Numbered from the stretch's first letter, positions 16,824 to 25,213 are shown. The stretch is DNA of 64,000 nucleotides from Streptomyces cinnabarinus (GCF_027270315.1 NZ_CP114413.1:1922001-1986000), one strand, 5' to 3'. Translations and numbers: made by a program. Notes: a model not told the origin generated them from the sequence alone.

Positions 16824-16989
16824 CGTGAGCACCTCTCTGCGGGCCTCCGCGGGACTCCGCAAAGAACGAGTCAAATGCGGCGTGAGGGGTGCTGCAACAG
16901 TTGTGTCGGACAACTCCGCCAAAAGGAGGACCGGCGGTGTCACGACGGGGGCGTAACCGCACGGGCGTGGGCGCGTTGTTCTGCGTGAC

Positions 16990-17028
16990 GGCCGTGGCGG
17001 GGAAGACCCCCGAGCCCCCACCACGGCC
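16990..17028 (-). terminator. Possible terminator after the LLM oxidoreductase gene
   Basis: GGCCGTGG (16990-16997) and CCACGGCC (17021-17028) enclose a second CGGGG/CCCCG pairing, giving an interrupted stem just downstream of the minus-strand gene. The stem is imperfect. The rest of the 16824-17048 gap shows nothing recognisable. Confidence 0.5.
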
Positions 17029-17048
17029 GCGGAAACTTCTTCCGGTGG

Positions 17049-18104
17049 TTACGCGAGTCCGGCCCGCTCCAGGGCCTCGGTGCCGGCCCGCAGCGAGGCG
17101 AGGCGCTCGTCGAGGGTGAAGCCCGCGGGGGCGAGCGTGAGGCTGGTGACCCCGGCCGCCGCGTAGGCCTTCATCCGGTCGGCGATCCGGTCCACGGAAC
17201 CGAGCAGGGTGGTGGAGTCGATCAGGTCGTGCGGTACGGCCGCGGCGGCGCCCTGCTTGTCGCCGGAGAGGTACTTGTCCTGGATCTCCGCGGCTTCCTT
17301 CTCGTACCCCATGCGCTGGGCGAGCTGGTTGTAGAAGTTCTGCTTGCGGCTGCCCATGCCGCCGACGTACAGGGCGGTGTAGGGGCGGAAGGTGTCGGCG
17401 AGTGCCGTCACGTCCTTGTCGTCGCCCAGGGCGAGCGGCACGGTGGGGCAGACGTCGAATCCGTCGAGGGTCTTGCCGGCCTTCTCCCGGCCCGCGCGCA
17501 GGTACTTGATCGCCGTGTCCTCCAGGTGCTCGGCGGAGGGGAAGATCAGCAGCGCGCCGTCGGCGATCTCGCCGGTCTGTTCGAGGTTCTTCGGGCCGAT
17601 CGCGGCGATGTACAGCGGGATGTGCTCGCGGGTGGGGTGCACGGTGAGCTTGATGGGCTTGCCGGGGCCGCCGGGCAGCGGCAGCGTCCAGTGCTCACCG
17701 TCGTGACTGAGGCGCTCGCGGCTCATCGCCTTGCGGACGATCTCGACGTACTCGCGGGTGCGGGAGAGCGGCTTGTCGAACTTGACGCCGTACCAGCCCT
17801 CGGAGACCTGCGGTCCGGAGACGCCGAGGCCGAGGCGGAAGCGGCCGCCGGAGAGGGAGTCGAGGGTGGCGGCGGTCATCGCGGTCATCGCCGGCTGGCG
17901 GGCCGGGATCTGGAAGATGGCCGAGCCGACGTCGATGCGCTCGGTCTTGGCGGCGACCCAGCTGAGCACGGTGGCGGCGTCCGAGCCGTAGGCCTCGGCG
18001 GCCCAGCAGACGGCGTAGCCGAGGCGGTCGGCCTCCTGGGCGACGGCGAGGTTGTCGCCGTCCATTCCGGCACCCCAGTAGCCGAGGTTGATCCCGAGCT
18101 GCAT
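17049..18104 (-). CDS. F420-type LLM-class oxidoreductase
   Basis: This 351-residue luciferase-like monooxygenase-fold enzyme starts MQLGINLGYWGAGMDGDNLAVAQEADRL-like. It has the barrel motifs of actinobacterial F420-dependent oxidoreductases: WAAEAYGSDAATVLSWVAAKT, the LDSLSGGRFRLGLGVSGPQV phosphate-binding stretch, and YIAAIGPKNLEQTGEIADG. The substrate is unknown. The ATG at 18104 follows AAGGGGA. A perfect 14-bp palindrome, TTACTGATCAGTAA, lies 13 bases upstream of the start, so the gene is probably under TetR-type control, though no regulator gene is adjacent. Confidence 0.88.
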   Translation of the reverse strand: MQLGINLGYWGAGMDGDNLAVAQEADRLGYAVCWAAEAYGSDAATVLSWVAAKTERIDVGSAIFQIPARQPAMTAMTAATLDSLSGGRFRLGLGVSGPQVSEGWYGVKFDKPLSRTREYVEIVRKAMSRERLSHDGEHWTLPLPGGPGKPIKLTVHPTREHIPLYIAAIGPKNLEQTGEIADGALLIFPSAEHLEDTAIKYLRAGREKAGKTLDGFDVCPTVPLALGDDKDVTALADTFRPYTALYVGGMGSRKQNFYNQLAQRMGYEKEAAEIQDKYLSGDKQGAAAAVPHDLIDSTTLLGSVDRIADRMKAYAAAGVTSLTLAPAGFTLDERLASLRAGTEALERAGLA

Positions 18105-18116
18105 GGCCGATTCCCC

Positions 18117-18130
18117 TTACTGATCAGTAA
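18117..18130. promoter_or_regulatory. Perfect palindrome, candidate TetR operator
   Basis: TTACTGATCAGTAA is a perfect 14-bp palindrome 13 bases before the LLM start codon and on the leader side of the divergent aldo/keto reductase gene. It differs from the three TetR operator types seen elsewhere in the window, so its regulator must be encoded outside. Confidence 0.55.
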
Positions 18131-18275
18131 CGTCCCTGTTCCCGAGACCTTAGCGCGGTGACGGCCCTGGCGGGGAGGGTGGCGGGGTGCGGCGCGAGCG
18201 CTCATTTCGTTGACCGGGAAACTGGTTATCCACAGGCACCCACGCGGAAGGCTCTGGCCAGTAATCTCGGCGTTC

Positions 18276-19262
18276 ATGGAGCAGAGGCATCTCGGCCGGA
18301 CCGGCCTTCGTGTGTCCCGTATCGGACTCGGCACCCTCACCTGGGGCAGGGACACCGACGAGCACGACGCCGCGGACCTCTTGAAGACGTTCTGGGAAGC
18401 CGGCGGGACGCTCATCGACACGGCGGACGTGTACGGCGACGGGGAGGCCGAGTATCTGCTCGGGCAGCTCATGGAAGGGCTGGTGCCGCGCCGGGACCTG
18501 GTCATCTCGACCAAGGCGGGCAGCGTGCCCGACCCGGACCGCCGGTTCGACGGCTCCCGGGGGCATCTGCTCGCCGCCCTGGACGCCTCGCTGGCCCGGC
18601 TCGGCACCGAGTACGTCGACCTGTGGCACATCCACGCCTTCGACCCGGACACCCCGCTGGAGGAGACCCTCCAGGCCCTCGACATCGCGGTCAGCAGCGG
18701 CCGGGCGCGGTACGCGGGCGTCTCCAACTTCTGCGGCTGGCAGCTCGCCAAGGCCGCGACCTGGCAGCTGGCGGCGCCGGGCATACGGACCCGGCTGGCC
18801 AGTACGCAGCTGGAGTACTCGCTGCTCCAGCGGGGCGTGGAGCGCGAGGTGCTGCCCGCCGCGCTGGACCTCGGCATCGGGCTGCTGCCGTCCTCACCGC
18901 TCGGGCGGGGCGTGCTCACCGGCAAGTACCGGGCCGCCGCTGCGCCACCCGACTCCCGGGGCGCGTCCGAGCACTTGGCGCCCTTCGTCGCGCCGTATCT
19001 CGACGACACCGCGAGCCGGATCGTGGACGCGGTGCAGACCGCGGCGGACGGACTCGCGGTGACCCCGCTCCAGGTGGCCCTCGCCTGGGTGCGCGACCGG
19101 CCGGGGGTGACCGCGCCCATCATCGGCGCGCGCAACGCGCAGCAGCTCACGGCGGCATTGTCAGTGGAGGCCCTTAGTCTTCCTGACGAGATCTGCCGGG
19201 CGCTCGACGATGTGTCGGCGCCCGTGCACCGCTATCCCGATCACGACTGGAGCACGCTGTGA
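18276..19262 (+). CDS. Aldo/keto reductase
   Basis: This 328-residue NADPH-dependent reductase has a TIM barrel with the catalytic set visible: Asp and Tyr in LIDTADVYGDGEAE, Lys in LVISTKAGS and His in DLWHIHAFD. The cofactor loop GVSNFCGWQL and the C-terminal TAPIIGARNAQQL are also present. The ATG at 18276 has no ribosome site but a TAATCT about eight bases before it, consistent with a leaderless mRNA. Its stop overlaps the GTG of the RecD2-like gene (GTGA), so the two are translated together. Confidence 0.9.
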   Translation: MEQRHLGRTGLRVSRIGLGTLTWGRDTDEHDAADLLKTFWEAGGTLIDTADVYGDGEAEYLLGQLMEGLVPRRDLVISTKAGSVPDPDRRFDGSRGHLLAALDASLARLGTEYVDLWHIHAFDPDTPLEETLQALDIAVSSGRARYAGVSNFCGWQLAKAATWQLAAPGIRTRLASTQLEYSLLQRGVEREVLPAALDLGIGLLPSSPLGRGVLTGKYRAAAAPPDSRGASEHLAPFVAPYLDDTASRIVDAVQTAADGLAVTPLQVALAWVRDRPGVTAPIIGARNAQQLTAALSVEALSLPDEICRALDDVSAPVHRYPDHDWSTL

Positions 19263-21433
19263 GCACGGAGCCCGAGACCACGGAGCCGGAGATCACGGGG
19301 AACCCCGAACCGGGGGCACCGGGCGCGTCCGAGGGTGACGAGGGCCCCGCGTCCGAGGGCGCCCAGGGGGCCGAGGGCGGCGCTTCCGGTGAGGGCGCTC
19401 AGTTGTCCGAGGCCGGGGCCGAGCTGGCGGCGCAGCGGGTCGAGCGGGAGCGGATCGCGCGGCGGAAGGCCGAGAAGGCGGGGCCGGTCGAGGCCGGGGG
19501 CAAGCTCAGCGGGACGGCCGCGGATCTGCTGGCCGCCGTACGGGCCGTGGAGGGCGGCGCCAAGCCCGCGGCCACCGTCTTCGCCGAGCCCGAGCCCGCA
19601 CCCCGGCGGTCCGCCCAAGAGCCGGGGCGCCGGGCGCAGCCCGTGGTGGCCGAGGCACCGGCGGCGCCCGCGGCCGAGGCCGTGGCGGGTGTGGCGCAGG
19701 TACTGGCCGAGGGCGGCGCCCCGGGCACGCTGGCGCCCCAGGTCGCCGCCGCGCTCGGTGAGGGCGCGGACGAACAGTTGCGGGCGGATCCCTGGCAGTT
19801 GCTGCGGGTCGGCGGGGTACGGCCGGAGCAGGCCGACGGGTTCGCGCGGGCGCTGCTGGGCGCCGAGTGCGGTCCGGACGACGAGCGGCGGGGCCGGGCG
19901 CTGACCGTCTGGCTGCTGGAACAGGCGGCCGTGGCGGGGCATACGGCGCTGGAACTGCCGACGCTCACCGCCGCGCTGGCCCGCCAGGGGGTGCCCGACG
20001 CGGACGCCGCCGTCGAGCACACGCTCGCGGAGGGCGAGGCGCTGGCCTTCCAGGACGCGCTGGATGACGCTCCGGCGGCGGGCGACGCAGGGGGCGAGGA
20101 GGGTGAGGAGCGGCCCGTCCGGGTGCTCGTCGGGCTCGAGCGGTACGCCCTCGCGGAGGAGAGCCTCGCCGACGGTCTGGGGCGACTGATCAACTCCGTG
20201 CCCAAGCAGGACGGTTCGGCGGGCGCCTGGGACGAGGCCGCCGCCTCGGCCGGGGGTTCCGCGGGCGAGCTGATCCGCGCGGTCGCCGGGCACGCCCTGG
20301 TCCTGCACACCGGCGGCGCGGCTTCGCTTGCCGAACCGGCGGCACTGCTGCGCGCGGCGCACGGCATGGGCCTGCGCGCCTGGGCCGCGGCCCACAGCCC
20401 GCTGGGCCGGAGCGACTTCGCGAAGCTCCTGGAGGTGGACGCGGGCGACAGCCCGCCGACCGGTCCGCTGTCCGGCATCGGAACCGTCACCCTCGCCGGC
20501 CTGCTCTCCGGTGCCGAAGGGCCGGGGCGGGACGTGGACGGGGCGCTGGATCTCGATCTGCTGGTCGTGGTCGACGCACCGCAGCTGGACGTCGAGGCGG
20601 CCGCTCTGGTCGTGGAGTCGCTGGCGGACGGGGCGCGGCTGGTGCTGGCCGGGGATCCTGGGGTGCTGTGGTCGGCGGGGGCCGGGCGGGTGTTCGCGGA
20701 TCTGCTGGCGGCCCGGGTCTGTCCGCAGGTCGCGTCCCGGCGGCCGGATCCCGGACCCATCGGCGAGCTGATCTCCGGCATCGGCATCGGTGAGCTGAAC
20801 CAGGTCGAGGCGCCCGGCAAGGAGGTCGTGATCGTGCCGGTGCGGGACGCGGGCGAGGCCGTGCACCGGACCGTGCAGCTCGTCGCCGACTCGGTGCCGC
20901 GCGCGATCGGGGTGCGGCCCGAGGACACCCAGGTCATCACGCCGGGACACGGCGGTGCGGCCGGTACCCGTGCGCTCAACGCGGCGCTGAAGGAACGGCT
21001 CAATCCCGGCCCCGGCCGCTTCGCCGGCTTCGACCCCGGGGACCGGATCGCCTACTCCCCCGCACCTGGCCGTACGCTGCCGGGCCGGGTCGTGAAGGCC
21101 GACGCCGACGGGCTGCACCTGTCCTGTGCGGGCGAGGCCGTCGTCGTACCGAAGGAGCGGGTGGAGCAGTGCGTGCGGCACGGGTGGGCGCTCACCGCGC
21201 ATCAGGCCGTCGGCGGACGCTGGCCCGCGGCCGTGGTCGTGCTGCCCGGTGACGCGGCGGGGGCGCTCAGCCGGCCGTGGGTGTACACGGCGTTCGGCCG
21301 GGCGGAGCGGCATCTGTCCGTGGTGCACGGCGTGGAGCAGGCGCTGCCCCGGGCCGTGGCCGAGGTCCCGGCCAAGCCCAGGACGACCCGCCTCCCAGCA
21401 CTGCTGATCCCGCAGCCGGGCCAACCCGCCTAG
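19259..21433 (+). CDS. RecD2-like helix-hairpin-helix protein with decayed helicase motifs
   Basis: This 724-residue protein follows the RecD2 layout: a disordered Glu/Pro/Ala-rich N-terminus (1-110), helix-hairpin-helix region (~170-215), then a helicase-like core. The ATPase motifs are altered. The P-loop GGPGTGKT is replaced by TGGAASLAE (351-359). Walker B DEAS reads DAPQ (VVVDAPQLD, D439). The motif-V region KSQG reads QAVG (TAHQAVGGRWPAAVVV). The motif-VI-like YTAFGRAERHL (676-686) remains. ATP hydrolysis therefore looks unlikely, while the fold is probably kept as a DNA-binding scaffold. It overlaps the aldo/keto reductase gene by 4 bases. An orthologue seems to exist in S. coelicolor at the same place. 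Confidence 0.75.
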   Translation: MSTEPETTEPEITGNPEPGAPGASEGDEGPASEGAQGAEGGASGEGAQLSEAGAELAAQRVERERIARRKAEKAGPVEAGGKLSGTAADLLAAVRAVEGGAKPAATVFAEPEPAPRRSAQEPGRRAQPVVAEAPAAPAAEAVAGVAQVLAEGGAPGTLAPQVAAALGEGADEQLRADPWQLLRVGGVRPEQADGFARALLGAECGPDDERRGRALTVWLLEQAAVAGHTALELPTLTAALARQGVPDADAAVEHTLAEGEALAFQDALDDAPAAGDAGGEEGEERPVRVLVGLERYALAEESLADGLGRLINSVPKQDGSAGAWDEAAASAGGSAGELIRAVAGHALVLHTGGAASLAEPAALLRAAHGMGLRAWAAAHSPLGRSDFAKLLEVDAGDSPPTGPLSGIGTVTLAGLLSGAEGPGRDVDGALDLDLLVVVDAPQLDVEAAALVVESLADGARLVLAGDPGVLWSAGAGRVFADLLAARVCPQVASRRPDPGPIGELISGIGIGELNQVEAPGKEVVIVPVRDAGEAVHRTVQLVADSVPRAIGVRPEDTQVITPGHGGAAGTRALNAALKERLNPGPGRFAGFDPGDRIAYSPAPGRTLPGRVVKADADGLHLSCAGEAVVVPKERVEQCVRHGWALTAHQAVGGRWPAAVVVLPGDAAGALSRPWVYTAFGRAERHLSVVHGVEQALPRAVAEVPAKPRTTRLPALLIPQPGQPA

Positions 21434-21464
21434 GGGCCCGGGGAACTGCGCGACCAGCCACAAC
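21433..21464 (+). repeat. Dispersed GC-rich repeat, copy 1
   Basis: The block GGGGAACTGCGCGACCAGCC with flanking GGGGCCC and CACAAC follows the pseudo-helicase stop. Near-identical blocks lie at 46921-46951 and, inverted, at 62493-62531. This is a short interspersed element common between Streptomyces genes. Confidence 0.65.
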
Positions 21465-21497
21465 GAAACCCGCGCACGACGGCGCAACCGTGCAAAA

Positions 21498-21537
21498 GGC
21501 GACGGCGCTCACGGAGAACTCCGTGAGCGCCGTCGCC
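21498..21537 (-). terminator. Strong terminator after the acidic-protein gene
   Basis: A perfect 18-bp stem (21498-21515 with 21520-21537, loop GAAC) is followed, on the minus strand, by TTTT. It ends transcription of the minus-strand gene starting at 22217 and probably also stops the plus-strand pair. Confidence 0.92.
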
Positions 21538-21548
21538 CGAGCCCAGCG

Positions 21549-22217
21549 CTAGCGTTCCGCGTCCAGCGGCTCCAGATCCTCGTCCTCGTCGTCCTCCGCC
21601 ACGTCCTCCGCGTCCAGCTCGTCGTCGAAGACCGCGCTGACGTCGAAGCGGCAGACCACCCGCTGCGGATCGATCTGCTCGAACGGCGCCTCCAGCCAGT
21701 CGCCGGGGTCGGCCGGTTCGTCGGCGGCGGTCACCCACAGCGTGGAGTCGCCCTCCTCCAGGCCGAACTCCTTGTGCCGGGAGGCGATCTCGTCCGGCTC
21801 GAACTCGCCGAACAGAATGCCCAGCGCGCCGTGGACCGTGCCCGACGCCTCCCCGTCCGTGTCGTAGTCCGCGGCCTCGACCCGCTCCGCCTGCGCCAGC
21901 AGCCGCTGCGGTTCCACCACGGCGTAGTCGCGCCGGATCAGCACGCTCACCGCGTTCGGCTCCTCGGGACCCGCGTACGGCGGCAGGCCGTCGTCGGTGC
22001 CGGGGATCTCGAAGGGTGTGACCTCGTCGTAGCGGTCGTAGAGCAGCTCGTCGTACGCCTCGGCGGCCGTGGCCAGCTGGTTGAACGCCTCGTAGACGGC
22101 CGGGTCGTCCTCCCCCGACCGGCGTTCGACCGCGGCGAGATGGCGGTCGAGCGCGGTCTTGACCGCCTCGGCGGCGGCGCGTACCTCGGCAGCGGTGGGC
22201 TGCGCAGCATCAGACAT
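21549..22217 (-). CDS. Conserved acidic protein of unknown function
   Basis: This 222-residue cytoplasmic protein has no recognised domain. The N-terminus (MSDAAQPTAAEVRAAAEAV, residues 1-50) is helical, the middle contains VSVLIRRDYAVVEPQRLL, and the last ~25 residues are almost all Asp/Glu (DVAEDDEDEDLEPLD). It is divergent from the small DUF5703 gene with 47 bases between starts. The ATG at 22217 is preferred over the upstream in-frame start because of the divergent promoter region. I do not recognise a function. Confidence 0.65.
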   Translation of the reverse strand: MSDAAQPTAAEVRAAAEAVKTALDRHLAAVERRSGEDDPAVYEAFNQLATAAEAYDELLYDRYDEVTPFEIPGTDDGLPPYAGPEEPNAVSVLIRRDYAVVEPQRLLAQAERVEAADYDTDGEASGTVHGALGILFGEFEPDEIASRHKEFGLEEGDSTLWVTAADEPADPGDWLEAPFEQIDPQRVVCRFDVSAVFDDELDAEDVAEDDEDEDLEPLDAER

Positions 22218-22264
22218 AGTGCAGACGCTATCCGTACCGGGCCCCAGCCCGCACAATAGATGCG

Positions 22265-22453
22265 ATGCCGGAATACGAATTTGTCGACGTGTATGTACCG
22301 CGCGGGGTTTCCCGCAAGGACGCCACACGCCTGCTGACGGACCATGCCGAGTACGGACACTGGGAGTTGGACCGACTGAGCCTGCTGCGCGACGGAAGCC
22401 GCAGGGTGCGGCTGCGCCGCAGGATCATCCGCCAGGTGCGCGCCACTTGGTGA
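22265..22453 (+). CDS. DUF5703-family small protein
   Basis: This 62-residue basic protein starts MPEYEFVDVYVPRGVSRKDA and ends in an Arg-rich helix (RVRLRRRIIRQVRATW). The sequence matches the actinobacterial DUF5703 family, function unknown; the charge pattern suggests nucleic-acid or membrane-surface contact, which is inference. No ribosome site is visible, and CAATAG lies just upstream, so it may be leaderless. A 17-bp terminator follows. Confidence 0.75.
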   Translation: MPEYEFVDVYVPRGVSRKDATRLLTDHAEYGHWELDRLSLLRDGSRRVRLRRRIIRQVRATW

Positions 22454-22465
22454 AAGCAGACAAAG

Positions 22466-22504
22466 ACGGAGCGGGCCCCGCCACCACGGCGGGGCCCGCT
22501 CCGT
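22466..22504. terminator. Bidirectional terminator between DUF5703 gene and chpC
   Basis: A perfect 17-bp GC stem centred on GGGCCCCGCC/GGCGGGGCCC with a 5-base loop lies between convergent genes. Confidence 0.9.
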
Positions 22505-22517
22505 TGTACGCGGTGTC

Positions 22518-23369
22518 TCAGGCCGAGGCCCGCGCCTTGCGGTACAGCACCGCGCCCGCCAGCAGCGCCCCCGCGCCCGCGGGGAGGACGAGGCCCAGCG
22601 GAAGCTCACTGCCGGTGGCGGCGAGCCGGCCGAGACCGTCGGGCTCGGTGACGGACCCGGCTCCCGGCAGGTCGGCCCGCGGGGTGCCGTCGGGTGTCAC
22701 ATCGCCCGAGGTGGACGGGGTGCCCGGGGTTCCGGGACGAGACGTGCCGTCCGGATTGTCGCGATCACTCGGGTTGTTCGGGTTACCCGGATGGCTCCCG
22801 GAGTCGCCCGGGTGCTCCGGGCCGCCGGGACCGCCCGGGTGCTCCGGCCCTCCCGGACTGCCGGGCTGTTCCGGCGCCCCCGGAGGATTCCCGTACCCGT
22901 CGCCGTCGTCCCCGGATCCGCCTCCGTTCCCGCAGTCATTGCCGGTGGCCCCATTGCCCACCCCGACAACATTGACGCTGTTGCCGCAGACATTGACCGG
23001 CGCATGGACGGGCACCTGGACATGGTTGCCGGATGCCACACCGGGCGAGTCCGAGGCGTACCCGCCGGAGTGCGCGCCCCCAGAGCTCCCGGAGCCTCCG
23101 GAAGCCCCGGCGCCCCCGGAGCGCACCGAGTGATTGACGCACGTGTTGCCGACCGCCGGGTTGAGCACCCCGACGACGTCGACCGTGTTGCCGCAGGCGT
23201 TGACCGGCGCGTGCACCGGCGCCTGGACCGTGTTGCCCGACAGCACTCCGGGCGAGTTCGAGCTGGATCCGCTCGCGCCGGAGTCGGCCTGGGCGGCCCC
23301 TCCCGCGGCGGCGATCACGCCGGTCGCGGCCGCCACGGTCATCAGGCCCTTGCGGGTGACCTGTCGCAT
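22518..23369 (-). CDS. chpC: Long chaplin with two chaplin domains and sortase signal
   Basis: This 283-residue cell-wall-anchored chaplin coats aerial hyphae with amyloid-like fibres. It has a signal peptide (residues 1-~28) and chaplin domain 1 (SPGVLSGNTVQAPVHAPVN with paired Cys, ~38-78). Domain 2 (~103-143) follows, then a ~100-residue Pro/Gly-rich linker with XXP triplets, a sorting signal LAATGSE, a hydrophobic span and a basic tail (RKARASA). LAxTG motifs are used by class E sortases. The ATG at 23369 is in the expected place. The chpC name rests on being next to chpH as in S. coelicolor. The linker seems longer than I recall for ChpC. Confidence 0.88.
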   Translation of the reverse strand: MRQVTRKGLMTVAAATGVIAAAGGAAQADSGASGSSSNSPGVLSGNTVQAPVHAPVNACGNTVDVVGVLNPAVGNTCVNHSVRSGGAGASGGSGSSGGAHSGGYASDSPGVASGNHVQVPVHAPVNVCGNSVNVVGVGNGATGNDCGNGGGSGDDGDGYGNPPGAPEQPGSPGGPEHPGGPGGPEHPGDSGSHPGNPNNPSDRDNPDGTSRPGTPGTPSTSGDVTPDGTPRADLPGAGSVTEPDGLGRLAATGSELPLGLVLPAGAGALLAGAVLYRKARASA

Positions 23370-23486
23370 TGCTGAATTCCCTGCCTTCCCCCACAACTGA
23401 CCCACACGAAAAGACCGGTCGGTCCCGGAGCGCATGGCACGCGCTCCGGGACCGACGGCGTGGAACGAAACCTCAGAAAGGCAGCG

Positions 23487-23720
23487 TCACTTGTTCACGC
23501 AGGTGTTGCCGAAGGCGGGGTTCAGCAGCCCGATCACGGAGATCGTGTTGCCGCACACGTTCACCGGGATGTGCACAGGAACCTGGACCACGTTGCCGGA
23601 CAGGACACCCGGGGAGTGCACGGCGGCACCCTGGGCACCGGAGTCGGCGACGGCCAGGCCGGCACCCGCGAGAACCAGACCACCGGTGGCAGCCGCAGCG
23701 GCGACGATCTTCTTGATCAT
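23487..23720 (-). CDS. chpH: Short secreted chaplin ChpH-like
   Basis: This 77-residue protein is a signal peptide (MIKKIVAAAAATGGLVLAGA, cut near VADS) plus one chaplin domain: SPGVLSGNVVQVPVHIPVN, then CGNTISVIGLLNPAFGNTC with the two conserved Cys. Short chaplins are secreted, self-assemble at the air interface and lower surface tension. The start ATG at 23720 follows AGGAGGAATA. The gene is upstream of chpC on the same strand with a 117-base gap. A perfect hairpin lies in its leader. Chaplin genes are known targets of the BldN/BldD developmental cascade; no certain sigma box was identified. Confidence 0.92.
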   Translation of the reverse strand: MIKKIVAAAAATGGLVLAGAGLAVADSGAQGAAVHSPGVLSGNVVQVPVHIPVNVCGNTISVIGLLNPAFGNTCVNK

Positions 23721-23738
23721 TATTCCTCCTTGTTGGCA

Positions 23739-23764
23739 ATGCGATCCCAAGTAGCGGATCGCAT
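23739..23764 (-). promoter_or_regulatory. Perfect inverted repeat in the chpH leader
   Basis: ATGCGATCC (23739-23747) and GGATCGCAT (23756-23764) form a 9-bp perfect stem with an 8-base loop, about 20 bases before the chpH start. It could be an RNA hairpin acting on translation or stability, or an operator. Confidence 0.5.
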
Positions 23765-23887
23765 CAGCAGTAACGAGGAGGGAGTAATGGAGCTACGAGC
23801 TTATCGTCGCATTCACTCTTCTCAGTCAATTCCGCACGGGCGGCCGATTAGTGAAGTTTCGTTTCAGTGGACCAATTCGGGACGACT

Positions 23888-25213
23888 TCAGGACGCGTCG
23901 AGGAACCGGTCGAGCACCCGCACACCGAACTTGAGACCGTCCACGGGCACCCGCTCGTCGACCCCGTGGAACATGCCCGCGAAGTCCAGCTCCGGCGGCA
24001 GCTGAAGCGGCGCGAAGCCGAAGCAGCGGATGCCGAGGTCATCGAAGGACTTGGCGTCGGTGCCGCCGGAGAGCATGTACGGCACGGCGCGCGCGATCGG
24101 GTCCTCGGCGCTCAGCGCGGTCTGCATGGCGTCGACGAGCCGGCCGTCGAAGTCGGTCTCCAGCGCCTTGTCGGCGTGCACGTCCTCGCGCCGCACGCGC
24201 GGGCCGAGCAGCCGGTCGAGGTCGGCGAGGAACTCCTCCTCGTAGCCGGGCAGGAAGCGGCCGTCGACGTGCGCGGTGGCCTGGCCGGGGATGACGTTGA
24301 CCTTGTAGCCGGCACCGAGCATGGTGGGCGCCGCCGAGTTCTTCAGGGTCGCGCCGACCATCTTGGCGATGCCGCCGAGCTTGGCGAGCGTCTCGTCCAT
24401 GTTCTCGGGGTCGAGTTCGGTGCCGAGCGCGTCGGAGAGCTCGTCGAGGAAGGACCGCACGGTCTTGGTGACCCGGACCGGCCACTTGTGCCGCCCGAGC
24501 CGGCCGACGGCCTCGCACAGCTCGGTGATGGCGTTGTCGTCGTTGGTCATCGAGCCGTGGCCGGCGGTGCCGTCGACGGTGAGCCGCATCCAGTGCATGC
24601 CCTTCTGGGCGGTCTCCACCAGGTACAGCCGCAGCTTCTCGTTGACGGTGAAGGAGAAGCCGCCGACCTCGCCGATCGCCTCGGTGACCCCCTCGAAGAG
24701 CTCCGGGTGCTTCCGGACCAGGTACTTGGCGCCGTAGGTGCCGCCCGCCTCCTCGTCGGCGAGGAACGCGAGGACGATGTCCCGCGGCGGCTTGCGGCCG
24801 CTGCGCAGCCGGTCGCGCACGACGGCCAGCGTCATCGCGTCCATGTCCTTCATGTCGACGGCCCCGCGTCCCCACACACAGCCGTCCGCGATCTCGCCGG
24901 AGAAGGGGTGGTGGGTCCAGTCGGCGGCGTTGGCCGGGACGACGTCGGTGTGGCCGTGGATGAGGAGCGCGGGCCGGGAGGGGTCCTCGCCCTCGATGCG
25001 GGCCACGGTGGAGGCGCGCCCCTGGTGCGACTCGATGATCCGCGGCTCCAGGCCGACTTCGGCGAGCTTCTCGGCCACGTACTCGGCGGCCTTGCGCTCC
25101 CCGGGACCGGAGTGGTCGCCGTAGTTGCTCGTGTCGATCTGGATCAGCTCGCGGCAGAGGTCCACGACCTCGTCCTCGCCGGTGACGCCCTTGGCCGTGT
25201 CGGTCCCGCTCAC
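23888..25213 (-). CDS. M20-family zinc metallopeptidase
   Basis: This 441-residue di-zinc peptidase/deacylase has the M20 set: His-Thr-Asp in LLIHGHTDVVPANAADW, bridging Asp in GRGAVDMKDMDA, catalytic Glu-Glu in FLADEEAGGTYG and a late His in GMFHGVDERVPV. A dimerisation domain is in between. Such enzymes cleave small peptides or acyl-amino acids in the cytoplasm. The GTG at 25213 follows GGGAGGAAG. It is divergent from tRNA-Leu and lies upstream of the chaplins, 167 bases apart, with no sign of sharing their regulation. Confidence 0.9.
   Translation of the reverse strand: MSGTDTAKGVTGEDEVVDLCRELIQIDTSNYGDHSGPGERKAAEYVAEKLAEVGLEPRIIESHQGRASTVARIEGEDPSRPALLIHGHTDVVPANAADWTHHPFSGEIADGCVWGRGAVDMKDMDAMTLAVVRDRLRSGRKPPRDIVLAFLADEEAGGTYGAKYLVRKHPELFEGVTEAIGEVGGFSFTVNEKLRLYLVETAQKGMHWMRLTVDGTAGHGSMTNDDNAITELCEAVGRLGRHKWPVRVTKTVRSFLDELSDALGTELDPENMDETLAKLGGIAKMVGATLKNSAAPTMLGAGYKVNVIPGQATAHVDGRFLPGYEEEFLADLDRLLGPRVRREDVHADKALETDFDGRLVDAMQTALSAEDPIARAVPYMLSGGTDAKSFDDLGIRCFGFAPLQLPPELDFAGMFHGVDERVPVDGLKFGVRVLDRFLDAS

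Noticed and set aside
22750..22900. Possible CRISPR-like repeats in the chaplin gene
   Set aside because: The repeats are in frame and encode GGPEHP-type units, with no equal spacers.
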